DNA of 64,000 bases from SELP01 sp035969385 (GCF_035969385.1 NZ_JAYKKJ010000009.1:109022-173021); one strand, 5' to 3'; counted from the first letter of the stretch, positions 33,202 through 42,235 are shown. Notes: generated by a model not told the origin, from the sequence alone. Made by a program: numbers and translations.

Positions 33202-35637
33202 TCAGGCCCGCACCCGGCTGTTGTCCGGGTCATAGGGGCAGGGGGGGATGACGCGGGCGGGGAAATGGGTGCCCAGCATGTCGATGGCCATTTCCGTCCC
33301 GACCTCGGCCCGGTCCGGGTCCAGATAGGCCAGCGCAAGGTTCAGCCCGGTTCGGTATCCCCATTCGCCCGAGGTGACAGTGCCTACGACCTGCCCATCG
33401 GCCATGACCGATGAACCGGGCCGCGCCGACCGGTCGTTACAGTCGACCGCCAGTGTCACAAGCCGCCTGCGCGGTCCCGTGGCGGTGCGGGCCAAAAGCG
33501 TCTCGCGTCCGACAAAGCCGGGCTTGTCCAGCGTCACGAACCGGCCCAGCCCGGCCTCGAACGGGTCAAATTCGGTCAGGATGTCGGATTTCCAGTGCAG
33601 GTATCCCTTTTCCAGCCGCATCGCATCTACCGCGCGGCTGCCGAACAGGCGCAGCCCGTGGGCGTCGCCTGCGCGGCGCAGCGCAAGATAGGCCGCATAA
33701 AGCTGGGCGTTGGGCACGTGGATTTCATAGGCCAGTTCGCCCGAATAGCTGACCGCCATGACCACGGCCGGGGCGATGCCGACGAAACATTCGCGCACCG
33801 AGAGCCACGGGAACGCGGCCGCCGACCAATCGCCACGCGACGCGGCCGACAACACATCACGCGCCTTCGGCCCGGCCAGTACAAGGATGGTCCAGTCGTT
33901 GGTCAGCGACCGGATCGTCACATCCTCGCCCGGGTGCAGATGCGCCCGCAGCCAGTCCATGTCGTGATATTCCGCCGCCGCCGCCGACCCGAACCAGATC
34001 CGGTCCGGCCCCCGGTCCGAGGCGGGCAGGTTGGCGATGGTCGCCTCGGATTTCAGCATCCCGTGGTGGTTCAGCAGATAGGCAAGGCCGACCCGCCCGG
34101 ACTTGCGCGGCAGACGTCCGCAGATCATCCGGTCAAGGAAGCCCTGAGCGTCCCTGCCGGTGATTTCGTAGCGGTTGAACCCGTTCACCTCGGTCAGGCC
34201 GACCCCGGTCTGAACGGCCTCCACCTCGGCGCCGACGACCGCGTGCGCCTCGTTGAAACGGAACCCCAGCGTCTCGGTGAAATCGGGCGCGGGTTTGATG
34301 TAATCGACCCGTTCCCAGCCGTTGACCACGCCAAATTCCGCCCCCTCGGCGGCAAGGATCGGGGTCAACGGGGTGGTCTTCATCGGCCGTCCGGCGGGCC
34401 GGTGTTCGTGCGGATAGTGAAAGCGGAATTCGTTCTGGTAATCCTCGATCGCCTTCAGGGCAGTCAGTTCCACATTGGCGTGGCCGGTGAACCGGCGCGG
34501 GTCCAGAACCCAGGTGTCATAGCAGGCCTCGCCATGGACGATCTGCTGCGCCAGAAGCCAGCCGTGACCGCCGCCTTCGCCCAGACCTGCCCGCAGGCCG
34601 ATGATGCAAAAGGCGTTGCGTTTGCCCGGAATTGGCCCGACCAGCGGCGCGCCGTCGATCGTATAGGTGATCGGCCCGTTGACGACAGTATGGATACCGA
34701 CCTCGGTCAGGGCGGGCATCCGGGCAAAGGCCCCTTCCAGCACATCCGTCACCCGGTCCAGATCGTCGGGGCAGAGCGCATTGACGAAATTCGGGTCGAT
34801 CCCGTCCATCCCCCATGTCTTGCAGCCCTGTTCGTAGAACCCGACCAAAAGGCCGTTCTTTTCCTGTCGGCAGTAATAGTCGCTGATCGGGCAGCGGATC
34901 AGCGGCATCCGGTGGCCCGCGTCGCGGATCGCGGGGATTTCCTCGGTCAGGAAATACTGGTGCTCCATCGACATGACGGGGTGGTGGACGCCCATCATCG
35001 CTCCGACCTCGTTCACCCTGTAGCCGCAGGCGTTGACGACGATATCGGCGTGCACCGTGCCCTTGGGCGTCTCCACCTCCCATGTGTCGTCGGACAGTTG
35101 GCGCAGGGCGGTGACGGGGGTCTGGCGGTGCACCTCGGCCCCGGCGGTGCGGGCGCGGCGGGCCAGCGCCTGACACAGCTGCGCCGGGTCGATGTCGCCG
35201 TCCAGCGGGTCCCACAGCCCGCCGATCAGGTTGTCGGTGGAAATCAGCGGGTGGCGGCGGGCGCATTCCGCGGCGTCGATCACCTCGAAATGCACGCCCA
35301 TGCCGCGGGCCATCGACGCGAAATGCCGGTAGCCGTCCATCTGCGCCTCGGTATTGGCCAGCCGGATGCCACCGTCGCCGTGGTGGTAATTGATCGGATA
35401 GTCGGGGTCTTCGGACAGCTCTTTATACAGCGCGATGGAATGGCTTTTCAGACCGACCATCGTCTGGTTCATGCCGAAATTCGTCACCTGAGCCGCCGAA
35501 TGCCATGTGGTGCCGGATGTCAGCTCGTCCCGTTCCAGCAGCATGACATCGGTCCAGCCCTCCTGTGTCAGGTGATAAAGGGTCGAACAGCCCGCGATCC
35601 CGCCGCCGATCACCACAACCTTTGTCCGTGTCTTCAT
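33202..35637 (-). CDS. FAD-dependent dimethylglycine/sarcosine dehydrogenase-like protein with GcvT domain
   Basis: This 811-aa protein has an N-terminal DAO-type FAD domain: VVVIGGGIAGCSTLYHLTQ (6-24), LLERDELTSGTTWHSAAQV, where the WH motif matches the covalent flavin His of the family. A GcvT/aminomethyltransferase half follows from about residue 420 (TGVGLTEVNGFNRYEITGRD, SGELAYEIHVPNAQLYAAYL), which would bind tetrahydrofolate and accept formaldehyde. It probably demethylates an N-methyl amino acid. ATG 35637 has GGGGACAGG upstream. It is divergent from the MttB-like gene across a LysR box, so the two likely serve one pathway, such as betaine to glycine. Confidence 0.88.
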   Translation of the reverse strand: MKTRTKVVVIGGGIAGCSTLYHLTQEGWTDVMLLERDELTSGTTWHSAAQVTNFGMNQTMVGLKSHSIALYKELSEDPDYPINYHHGDGGIRLANTEAQMDGYRHFASMARGMGVHFEVIDAAECARRHPLISTDNLIGGLWDPLDGDIDPAQLCQALARRARTAGAEVHRQTPVTALRQLSDDTWEVETPKGTVHADIVVNACGYRVNEVGAMMGVHHPVMSMEHQYFLTEEIPAIRDAGHRMPLIRCPISDYYCRQEKNGLLVGFYEQGCKTWGMDGIDPNFVNALCPDDLDRVTDVLEGAFARMPALTEVGIHTVVNGPITYTIDGAPLVGPIPGKRNAFCIIGLRAGLGEGGGHGWLLAQQIVHGEACYDTWVLDPRRFTGHANVELTALKAIEDYQNEFRFHYPHEHRPAGRPMKTTPLTPILAAEGAEFGVVNGWERVDYIKPAPDFTETLGFRFNEAHAVVGAEVEAVQTGVGLTEVNGFNRYEITGRDAQGFLDRMICGRLPRKSGRVGLAYLLNHHGMLKSEATIANLPASDRGPDRIWFGSAAAAEYHDMDWLRAHLHPGEDVTIRSLTNDWTILVLAGPKARDVLSAASRGDWSAAAFPWLSVRECFVGIAPAVVMAVSYSGELAYEIHVPNAQLYAAYLALRRAGDAHGLRLFGSRAVDAMRLEKGYLHWKSDILTEFDPFEAGLGRFVTLDKPGFVGRETLLARTATGPRRRLVTLAVDCNDRSARPGSSVMADGQVVGTVTSGEWGYRTGLNLALAYLDPDRAEVGTEMAIDMLGTHFPARVIPPCPYDPDNSRVRA

Positions 35638-35703
35638 CGCCTGTCCCCTTGGCTGCGTCGCGCCCATGTCCGCCGCTTTGCCGCCGAGGATCAAGCGGCG
35701 GGG

Positions 35704-35728
35704 CACAGTTTCGAAATATTCGAATGTG
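35704..35728. promoter_or_regulatory. LysR-type operator between the divergent dehydrogenase and methyltransferase genes
   Basis: AGTTTCG-N7-CGAA contains TTC-N9-GAA (35710-35724), a T-N11-A LysR box, set in a longer near-palindrome CACAGTTTCGAA-ATA-TTCGAATGTG. The same AGTTTCG-N7-CGAA lies before lysR at 38450. An ACAGTTTCG half-site recurs at 35753. Confidence 0.65.
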
Positions 35729-35818
35729 GAATGCGAAATACGCGCAGGCGCGACAGTTTCGTTGATCCCCTGCAGGAACTGGCCTTTGCTGATCCGTGAC
35801 GGGCAGGAGGGACGCGCA

Positions 35819-37342
35819 ATGGACAGGCCGCGCAGGCGCAGTGGCGGACGACAGGACCGGTTGGCGCTGCGGGCAGCGGGGCCGGACAACCCCTGCCCGC
35901 CGGGGCAGCGGGGCGGGCAGTACCGGCCCCTGTCCGAACCCGATCTGCGGGCGATCTATGACACCGCCCTGCGGCTTCTGGCGGACCTGGGCATGGGCGA
36001 GGTGCCCGCCCGCCTGCGCGCTGATCTTCTGGCGGTGGGCGCGGTCGCGGATGGACGGGGCCGGGTGCTGTTTCCCCGCGCGCTGGTCGAGGACGCCATC
36101 GCCGCGGCCGCGCGGGTTTTCACCCTGCACGGACGGGACGAGGCCCGGTCGATCACAGTGGGCGGCGAGGCGGTCCATTTCGGAACCGGCGGCGCGGCGG
36201 TGCAGACGCTGGACCTTGAGACCGGGCTTTACCGCCCCTCGACCCTTGCGGACCTGCATGATTTTACCCGGCTTCAGGACCGGCTGGACAATGTCAGCTG
36301 GTTCACCCGCTGCTGCGTCGCCACCGACCTTCCGGATGTGTTCGACCTCGATGTGAACACGGCCTACGCTCTGGTCCGCAACACGACGAAGCCGGTCGCG
36401 ACCTCCTTCACCGTGGCAGACCACGTGGCCCCCATCGTTTCGCTGCTGGATATCGTGGCGGGGGGAGATGGCGCGTTTTCGAAACGCCCCTTCCTCAAGG
36501 CGCATATCAGCCCGGTCATCTCGCCCATGCGGTTTGGCGAGGACGCGGTGGATGTGGTCTATGAATGCATCCGGCACAACATCCCCATGTCCTGCATCAC
36601 CGCCGCGCAATCCGGGGCGACCGCGCCCGCGACCCTTGCCGGGTTTCTGGCGCAATCGCTGGCGGAAACGCTGGCGAGCCTTGTGATGGTCCATGCGATC
36701 CGGCCGGGGTTTCCGATGGTGTTTTCCAACTGGCCGCTGGTGATCGACCTGCGCACCGGGGCCTTCGCGGGGGGCGGTGGCGAGATCGCGGTGATGAACG
36801 CCGCCTCTGCCCAACTGTCGAACTGGCTGGGGCTGCCGTCTGGGGTGGCCGCGTCAATGACCGATGCCAAGGCGATCGACGCGCAATACGGGGCCGAAAA
36901 GGGGCTGACCGCGCTGGCCGCCGGTCTGGCCGGGGGCAACCTGATCTATGAAAGCTCGGGCATGACCGCCTCGCTTCTGGGGGCAAGTTTCGAGGCCTTC
37001 GTTCTGGACAACGAGATGATCGGACACATCTACCGGACGCTGCGCGGGATCGAGGTGAGCGAGGAAACACTGGGGTTCGAGGCGATTTGCGACAGCGTGC
37101 TGGGCGAGGGGCATTTCCTTGGCCACGCCCAGACCCACGCGGCGATGGAGCGGGATTATTACTATCCCCCGCTGGCCGACCGCGACCCGCCGGTGACATG
37201 GGCCGAAAAGGGCGCGCCGGACATCTGGGGCAGGGCACGGCAAACCGCGCGGGATATACTGGACACGCACCGCCCCAACTACCTGAGCACGGAACAGGAC
37301 CGGGCGATCCGGGCGGCGTTTCCGATCAGGCCCGTGGGGTAA
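35819..37342 (+). CDS. MttB-superfamily (non-pyrrolysine) methyltransferase
   Basis: This 507-aa protein matches the trimethylamine methyltransferase superfamily, whose MtgB/MtcB-type members demethylate glycine betaine, proline betaine or carnitine into a corrinoid protein. Family features include FGTGGAAVQTLDLETG (about residues 121-136), KPVATSFTVADHV, PMSCITAAQSGATAPATLAG and GLAGGNLIYESSGMTASLLG. The reading frame has no internal amber, so pyrrolysine is not used. AGGAGG lies 9 nt before the ATG. No corrinoid protein or RamA activator gene is nearby. Its substrate is probably a quaternary amine handed to the divergent dehydrogenase. Confidence 0.85.
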   Translation: MDRPRRRSGGRQDRLALRAAGPDNPCPPGQRGGQYRPLSEPDLRAIYDTALRLLADLGMGEVPARLRADLLAVGAVADGRGRVLFPRALVEDAIAAAARVFTLHGRDEARSITVGGEAVHFGTGGAAVQTLDLETGLYRPSTLADLHDFTRLQDRLDNVSWFTRCCVATDLPDVFDLDVNTAYALVRNTTKPVATSFTVADHVAPIVSLLDIVAGGDGAFSKRPFLKAHISPVISPMRFGEDAVDVVYECIRHNIPMSCITAAQSGATAPATLAGFLAQSLAETLASLVMVHAIRPGFPMVFSNWPLVIDLRTGAFAGGGGEIAVMNAASAQLSNWLGLPSGVAASMTDAKAIDAQYGAEKGLTALAAGLAGGNLIYESSGMTASLLGASFEAFVLDNEMIGHIYRTLRGIEVSEETLGFEAICDSVLGEGHFLGHAQTHAAMERDYYYPPLADRDPPVTWAEKGAPDIWGRARQTARDILDTHRPNYLSTEQDRAIRAAFPIRPVG

Positions 37343-37345
37343 CCC

Positions 37346-37417
37346 CGCCGGGTCGCTTGCGGCCCGGCATGCGCCCGCCCGCCCCATGGCGGGCGCATTC
37401 TGCGCCCACCCGGACGG
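37346..37417 (-). repeat. dispersed GC-rich palindromic repeat, family B copy 3
   Basis: In reverse orientation this carries GGGTGGGCGCAGAATGCGCCCGCC, ATGG, GGGCGGGCGGGCGCATGCCGGGCC, then GCAAGCGACCCGGCG. It closely matches 13521. It sits between the convergent ends of the methyltransferase and lysR. Confidence 0.6.
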
Positions 37418-37438
37418 TCGCCTGCCTCTGTCGGTCGG

Positions 37439-38419
37439 TCACCCCGCCCCCAGCATCTCGAACCGGCCGGCCAGCCACGGGTAACGTGCCACGGTCTGGT
37501 CAATGACTTGCCGCTGCACCGCCCCGCGCAACCCGGTTTCGATCAGCGTCCGGATCGGGGCGGGCAGGTCTTCGCGGCAGATCAGGGCAATGGTCCGGGA
37601 AAAGGCCCGCCCCGGAAAAGGCGCGGCGCAAAGATCGCCGTGATAGCGCTGGGCGCGGGCAAAGGTCAGCGCGGTAGTGATGGTCCAGCCCCGCCCGGCG
37701 GCGACCATGGCTAGGATGGCATGGGTGCTTTCGAACTCCATCCGTTGCGGAAACCGCGCGCCCAGCCGTCGCAGCTGCGCCTCGATCCGGCGGCCGATCT
37801 GCTGCTTGCGGCTGTAGCGCAGAAGCGGCAGGGCGTCGGCCTGTCCCTGTAAGGCTGTCAGGTCGGGGGCGGGGCCGGGCAGGGACCGGGGCGTGACAAG
37901 GATGAAGGGGTCGCGCAGGATCGGCTCCTCGATCAGCCCCGGCGATTCACGGTCCATCGCGGCGGCGATGCCCACGTCCACCTGTTCGGTTTCCAAAAGC
38001 TCGACCACCTCGTGCGAGGGGCGCGACAGCATGGAAAAATCGCAGCGCGGCATGGCGGCGGACAGGTGCTGCACCAGCGCGGGGGCGACATCGGTGTCGA
38101 AGTCTTCCAGATGGGCGATGCGCAACAGGCGCACCACGCTGGCCAGATCGCCGGACCACAGGTCCGACACCCCCATCCGCAAAAGCCACATCGCCTCGTC
38201 CACCCGGCGCAGCAGGGTTTCACCGGCGGGGGTCAGTCTCATGGGGCGTTTGGCATGATCCAGTAGCGGCGTGCCCAAAGCCTGTTCAAGGCAGGTCAGG
38301 TGGTGCGACACGGTGCTGACTGACACGCCCAACCCCTGCGCCCCGTCGCTAAGCGTGCCGTGCCGTGCCACGGCCTGAAAAGCTTCGAGCCATTTGAGGC
38401 TGAGCGGGGATCGTTCCAT
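37439..38419 (-). CDS. LysR-family transcriptional regulator (GcvA-like)
   Basis: This 326-aa protein has an N-terminal winged helix (LKWLEAFQAVARHGTLSDGA, LGVSVSTVSHHLTCLEQALG, residues 7-52) and a LysR substrate domain (about 90-310) with VDVGIAAAMDRESPGLIEEP and HAILAMVAAGRGWTIT. The ATG at 38419 gives a standard N-terminus. An AGTTTCG-N7-CGAA box lies 31 bp upstream and a matching one between the two catabolic genes. This supports control of both itself and the pair. The inducer is unknown, probably the methylamine substrate. Confidence 0.9.
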   Translation of the reverse strand: MERSPLSLKWLEAFQAVARHGTLSDGAQGLGVSVSTVSHHLTCLEQALGTPLLDHAKRPMRLTPAGETLLRRVDEAMWLLRMGVSDLWSGDLASVVRLLRIAHLEDFDTDVAPALVQHLSAAMPRCDFSMLSRPSHEVVELLETEQVDVGIAAAMDRESPGLIEEPILRDPFILVTPRSLPGPAPDLTALQGQADALPLLRYSRKQQIGRRIEAQLRRLGARFPQRMEFESTHAILAMVAAGRGWTITTALTFARAQRYHGDLCAAPFPGRAFSRTIALICREDLPAPIRTLIETGLRGAVQRQVIDQTVARYPWLAGRFEMLGAG

Positions 38420-38449
38420 GCCGGACCTGCCATGAAGGGTTGCCGCCAC

Positions 38450-38469
38450 AGTTTCGGTTTTTTCGAAAC
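38450..38469. promoter_or_regulatory. LysR-type operator upstream of lysR
   Basis: AGTTTCG-N7-CGAAAC has perfect GTTTCG/CGAAAC arms and contains TTC-N9-GAA (38453-38467), a T-N11-A box. It matches 35707-35724 in sequence and spacing, suggesting autoregulation. Confidence 0.65.
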
Positions 38470-38487
38470 CGGGTCAAGCGGTCCCGG

Positions 38488-39504
38488 TCAGCCGTCCAGC
38501 CGGGTGATGGTCCAGCCGCCCGCCTGCAACAGCGCAAGAACCCCGGTGTCGCCGGGCAGGTGGGCCGCCCCAAAGGCGACGAAGACGGGGCCGTCGGTCG
38601 CCGCCGCAGCCGTTTCGATCACGGGTATCCATGCGGCGTTGCGGTCGACCAGCATGGATTGTTCCATCTCGGCGAACATCGCGTCGTATTCCTCGGGCGA
38701 CAGCGAGGGGACGAACCGGCCCGACACCTTGGCCAGATACCAGCCCCGGATCGGCTGTCCGTCGAAATAGGCGTCGGTCAGGGCGACCATCATCGCGTCT
38801 TGAATGTCATTGGGCATCAGGCTGGCTTCCAGCCCGGTGATCTGTTCCTCGAAGGTGCCGGAGGCAAGGAAATCCAATGTCGTGCGCCAGTCTTCCAGTG
38901 ATTGCACTTGAGTGTCCGTGTCGGCCACCGCGTTCATCAGCATGGTATCAAGCCCCACGTCCCCGGCGGCCATCGCAGCGGTTGCGCAGGGCGCCATAGA
39001 CAGATTCAGCGACAGGAACCACGGCTGCATCTTCGCGGCCATGAAGCCGGGGATACCCCGCGCCAGCGCTGCCTGTTCAAGCGCGGCCCAGACTTCGGGG
39101 TCCAAGAGATCGGGTAGGGTGGGGCCTTCGGTGATGGTGAACAGCGGCGGGTTCGACACGATATGCCGTTGAAGCGCCCGTTGGTCCTCCAGCGTCGCCT
39201 CGACCAGCAGAAGGTCGGCAGCGGACAGGTCGGGAAAGGCCTCTGTAAAAACACCGGCCAGCCGGGCATCAGGCAAGTGGATCGTGCCAAGGATATAAAG
39301 GGTCTCGTTCCCGCGGGTCGCCTGCCAATAAAGCCCATCGGCAAAGCGGGTCGCCGCGATCAGCGCGTCAAGGTCGGCCAGTTCCGCGCTGGTCAGGTCC
39401 TCGGTGATCGGCGGGCCGTCACATAGGGCCGCGGCGGGCGCAGCGGTGACAAGGGACAGGGCAAGGGCGGCGAGGGGCTGCAACAGGCGCACGATGGTAA
39501 ACAC
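38488..39504 (-). CDS. TraB/GumN-family secreted protein
   Basis: About 338 aa with a signal peptide (RLLQPLAALALSLVTAAPAA). The TraB/GumN domain has two conserved GxxH segments, LYILGTIHLPD (about residue 70) and VFVAFGAAHLPG near the C-terminus, which form the metal site of this erythromycin-esterase-like protease fold. Two Cys (LCDG, APCA) may be bridged in the periplasm. The start is ambiguous: GTG at 39504 touches AGGAAA, while GTG at 39492 is 12 nt from it and begins at the signal peptide. Members are proposed peptidases; the substrate is unknown. Confidence 0.82.
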   Translation of the reverse strand: MFTIVRLLQPLAALALSLVTAAPAAALCDGPPITEDLTSAELADLDALIAATRFADGLYWQATRGNETLYILGTIHLPDARLAGVFTEAFPDLSAADLLLVEATLEDQRALQRHIVSNPPLFTITEGPTLPDLLDPEVWAALEQAALARGIPGFMAAKMQPWFLSLNLSMAPCATAAMAAGDVGLDTMLMNAVADTDTQVQSLEDWRTTLDFLASGTFEEQITGLEASLMPNDIQDAMMVALTDAYFDGQPIRGWYLAKVSGRFVPSLSPEEYDAMFAEMEQSMLVDRNAAWIPVIETAAAATDGPVFVAFGAAHLPGDTGVLALLQAGGWTITRLDG

Positions 39505-39562
39505 TTTCCTGAAAACGGGTCTTCGGGAAAGCTAGCGGCGGGTCGGTCCGGTGTCCACCGGA

Positions 39563-39910
39563 TCAGCCCGCCTGACGTGGTTCGCCGTGCGGGCCGCGCA
39601 CCAGTCGCCAGCCCAGCCGCATCAACGCCTGTCCAAGACGCACCCGCAGGCCGGGCCGCGGGGCAGGGCGGTCATCGCGGCCAAAGCGGGGGTCGCTGGC
39701 CAGTTCGATCAGAAGCGCCCGGTGCTGTGCCATGGGCACATCGGGAATGGGCGCATCGGCGGGGCCATGCGGCGCGGCGTGCGGATCGACCCGCAGGTCA
39801 AGCCGTTCCGGTTGCCCGCGCCGGACATGGGGGCGGTCCTTGTGCCGTGGATCGGCGGGAAAGGGGGCGGGGACGACATGATGGTCGACCACGAAGATCG
39901 GGGGAAACAT
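39563..39910 (-). CDS. hypothetical protein, 115 aa
   Basis: I do not recognise a family. The protein starts MFPPIFVVDHHVVPAPFPAD, is rich in Pro, Arg and His, and ends in a basic segment (RVRLGQALMRLGWRLVRGPH). An AGGA site lies 12 nt upstream of ATG 39910. A much longer reading exists but would translate the leader region. It follows a 10-codon open frame and a hairpin, which may control it. Confidence 0.5.
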   Translation of the reverse strand: MFPPIFVVDHHVVPAPFPADPRHKDRPHVRRGQPERLDLRVDPHAAPHGPADAPIPDVPMAQHRALLIELASDPRFGRDDRPAPRPGLRVRLGQALMRLGWRLVRGPHGEPRQAG

Positions 39911-39986
39911 GGGATTGGTCCTGGAAAAGGGTCTGTTCAAGACGAAGGCGGACAGGCAAGCGGTCCGCCATAGGGCTGCAACCGGC

Positions 39987-40019
39987 CTAGCAGGCGGTAA
40001 AGTTATAACCTCTCGACAT
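39987..40019 (-). CDS. candidate 10-aa leader peptide MSRGYNFTAC
   Basis: A very strong ribosome site (AAAAGGAGG, 40025-40033) lies 5 nt before an ATG that opens only ten codons, MSRGYNFTAC, then TAG. The codons include a rare AGA. Downstream, GGCGGAC-N9-GTCCGCC forms a hairpin before the 115-aa gene. Strong site, tiny peptide and hairpin resemble attenuation leaders, but no amino-acid bias explains it. Confidence 0.4.
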   Translation of the reverse strand: MSRGYNFTAC

Positions 40020-40143
40020 TGCAGCCTCCTTTTCCGGCCCGGGGTTCGGGCGGTTAGTGAGGGGGTGATAGCCCGGTGACACGATTCCGCAAAGCCCTTT
40101 GGAACTCTCCTCTCGATTGCGTGACTTTTTTGCCCATCCGGTT

Positions 40144-40170
40144 CTTGACAGAGGCGGGGCCGTCCCATAC
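40144..40170 (+). promoter_or_regulatory. groESL promoter, candidate RpoH type
   Basis: CTTGAC (40144-40149) and CCCATAC (40164-40170), 14 bp apart, resemble alphaproteobacterial sigma-32 elements, and TTGACA also gives a sigma-70-like -35. The CIRCE element follows 10 bp later at the likely start of transcription. The rest of 39911-40261 shows only the leader peptide region on the other strand. Confidence 0.5.
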
Positions 40171-40180
40171 CTCTCCGCCG

Positions 40181-40207
40181 TTAGCACTCGACCTGAATGA
40201 GTGCTAA
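40181..40207. promoter_or_regulatory. CIRCE element (HrcA operator)
   Basis: TTAGCACTC-N9-GAGTGCTAA is an exact match to the CIRCE consensus, 54 bp before the groES ATG. HrcA repressor would bind here under non-stress conditions. Confidence 0.97.
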
Positions 40208-40261
40208 CGGCCCCGGAGGAGGGGTCTGACAGAGATAACTGACAGTCAAGGAGCTGCAACG

Positions 40262-40549
40262 ATGGCTTTCAAACCGCTGCACGACCGCGTTCTGGTCCGC
40301 CGCGTCGAATCCGACGAAAAAACCAAGGGTGGTCTGATCATTCCCGACAGCGCCAAGGAAAAGCCCGCCGAAGGCGAAATCGTGGCCTGTGGCGAAGGTG
40401 CCCGCAAGGATTCCGGCGAACTGATCGCGATGGCCGTCAAGGCCGGTGACCGCGTTCTGTTCGGCAAGTGGTCCGGCACCGAAGTCACCGTCGAGGGTGA
40501 AGACCTGCTGATCATGAAGGAAAGCGACATTCTCGGCATCATCGCCTGA
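40262..40549 (+). CDS. groES: co-chaperonin GroES
   Basis: This 95-aa protein forms the heptameric lid of GroEL. It starts MAFKPLHDRVLVRRVESDEK with the mobile loop KTKGGLIIPDSAKEKPAEGE and ends DLLIMKESDILGIIA, fully typical. An AAGGAG site precedes the ATG. First gene of the CIRCE-controlled groESL operon. Confidence 0.98.
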   Translation: MAFKPLHDRVLVRRVESDEKTKGGLIIPDSAKEKPAEGEIVACGEGARKDSGELIAMAVKAGDRVLFGKWSGTEVTVEGEDLLIMKESDILGIIA

Positions 40550-40594
40550 GATACGCCCCTTCCCTGAAACCAACTTTAGACGAGGAATACAGCA

Positions 40595-42235
40595 ATGGCT
40601 GCTAAGGACGTCAAATTCGATACCGATGCCCGCAACCGCATGCTCAAGGGCGTCAACACCCTTGCCAACGCGGTGAAGGTGACCCTGGGCCCGAAAGGCC
40701 GCAACGTGGTTCTGGACAAGTCGTTTGGTGCCCCGCGCATCACCAAGGACGGTGTGTCTGTCGCCAAGGAAATCGAACTGGAAGACAAGTTCGAGAACAT
40801 GGGCGCCCAGATGGTGAAGGAAGTTGCTTCCCGCACCAACGACGAAGCCGGTGACGGCACCACCACCGCCACCGTTCTGGCCCAGGCCATCGTGGTCGAA
40901 GGCATGAAATCGGTTGCCGCCGGCATGAACCCGATGGACCTGAAGCGTGGTATCGACCTTGCCACCGCCAAGGTTGTCGAGGCGATCAAAGCCGCGTCGC
41001 GCCCCGTGAACGACAGCGCCGAAGTTGCGCAGGTCGGCACCATCTCCGCCAACGGCGAAGCCGAAATTGGCCGTCAGATCGCTGACGCGATGCAGAAGGT
41101 CGGCAACGAAGGTGTCATCACCGTCGAGGAAAACAAAGGTCTGGAAACCGAGACCGATGTGGTCGAAGGGATGCAGTTCGACCGTGGCTACCTGTCGCCC
41201 TACTTCGTGACCAACACCGACAAGATGGTTGCCGAGCTGGAAGACTGCATGATCCTGCTGCACGAGAAGAAACTGTCTTCGCTGCAGCCGATGGTTCCGC
41301 TGCTGGAATCGGTGATCCAGTCGCAGAAGCCGCTTCTGATCATCGCCGAGGACGTGGAAGGCGAAGCCCTTGCAACCCTCGTCGTGAACAAGCTTCGTGG
41401 CGGCCTGAAGATCGCTGCCGTCAAGGCTCCGGGCTTCGGCGATCGCCGCAAGGCCATGCTGCAGGACATCGCGATCCTGACCGGCGGTCAGGTCATCTCG
41501 GAAGACCTCGGCATGAAGCTGGAAAACGTCACCATCGACATGCTTGGCACCGCCAAGAAGGTTTCCATCACCAAGGATGAAACCACCATCGTCGACGGCG
41601 CCGGTGAAAAGGCCGAGATCGAAGCCCGCGTGGCCCAGATCCGCAACCAGATCGAAGAAACCTCGTCGGACTACGACCGCGAGAAGCTTCAGGAACGTGT
41701 GGCCAAGCTGGCTGGCGGTGTTGCCGTCATCCGCGTCGGCGGCATGACCGAAGTTGAAGTGAAAGAGCGCAAGGACCGCGTCGATGACGCGCTCAACGCC
41801 ACCCGTGCCGCCGTTCAGGAAGGCATCGTTGTGGGCGGTGGTGTTGCGCTGGTTCAGGCTGGCAAGGGTCTGGAAGGTCTGGAAGGCGCCAACGCCGACC
41901 AGAACGCCGGGATCGCCATCGTGCGCCGCGCCATCGAAGCGCCGCTGCGCCAGATCGCCCAGAACGCGGGTGTTGACGGTGCCGTGGTTGCCGGCAAGGT
42001 CCGCGAAAGCGACGACGTGAAGTTCGGCTTCAACGCGCAGACCGAAGAATATGGCGACATGTTCAAGTTCGGCGTGATCGACCCGGCCAAGGTTGTCCGG
42101 ACCGCTCTGGAAGACGCGGCCTCGGTTGCTGGCCTGCTGATCACCACCGAAGCCATGGTTGCCGACAAGCCGCAGAAAGACGCCCCGGCGGGCGGCGGCA
42201 TGCCCGACATGGGCGGCATGGGCGGCATGATGTAA
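40595..42235 (+). CDS. groEL: chaperonin GroEL
   Basis: This 546-aa chaperonin forms the tetradecameric folding chamber. The ATP site LGPKGRNVVLDKSFGAP and GDGTTTATVLAQAI, the apical domain around residues 190-375 and the Gly-Met C-terminal tail (GGMPDMGGMGGMM) are all intact. It begins 45 bp after groES with a GAGGAA site. Codon use is more biased than in neighbours, as expected of a highly expressed gene. Confidence 0.99.
   Translation: MAAKDVKFDTDARNRMLKGVNTLANAVKVTLGPKGRNVVLDKSFGAPRITKDGVSVAKEIELEDKFENMGAQMVKEVASRTNDEAGDGTTTATVLAQAIVVEGMKSVAAGMNPMDLKRGIDLATAKVVEAIKAASRPVNDSAEVAQVGTISANGEAEIGRQIADAMQKVGNEGVITVEENKGLETETDVVEGMQFDRGYLSPYFVTNTDKMVAELEDCMILLHEKKLSSLQPMVPLLESVIQSQKPLLIIAEDVEGEALATLVVNKLRGGLKIAAVKAPGFGDRRKAMLQDIAILTGGQVISEDLGMKLENVTIDMLGTAKKVSITKDETTIVDGAGEKAEIEARVAQIRNQIEETSSDYDREKLQERVAKLAGGVAVIRVGGMTEVEVKERKDRVDDALNATRAAVQEGIVVGGGVALVQAGKGLEGLEGANADQNAGIAIVRRAIEAPLRQIAQNAGVDGAVVAGKVRESDDVKFGFNAQTEEYGDMFKFGVIDPAKVVRTALEDAASVAGLLITTEAMVADKPQKDAPAGGGMPDMGGMGGMM

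Noticed and set aside
33595..35799. 734-aa open frame opposite the dehydrogenase
   Set aside because: It covers the complement of a protein with clear FAD and GcvT domains and has no domain of its own.
35819..37342. Pyrrolysine-containing MttB
   Set aside because: The frame reads through without an internal TAG, so it belongs to the non-pyrrolysine branch.
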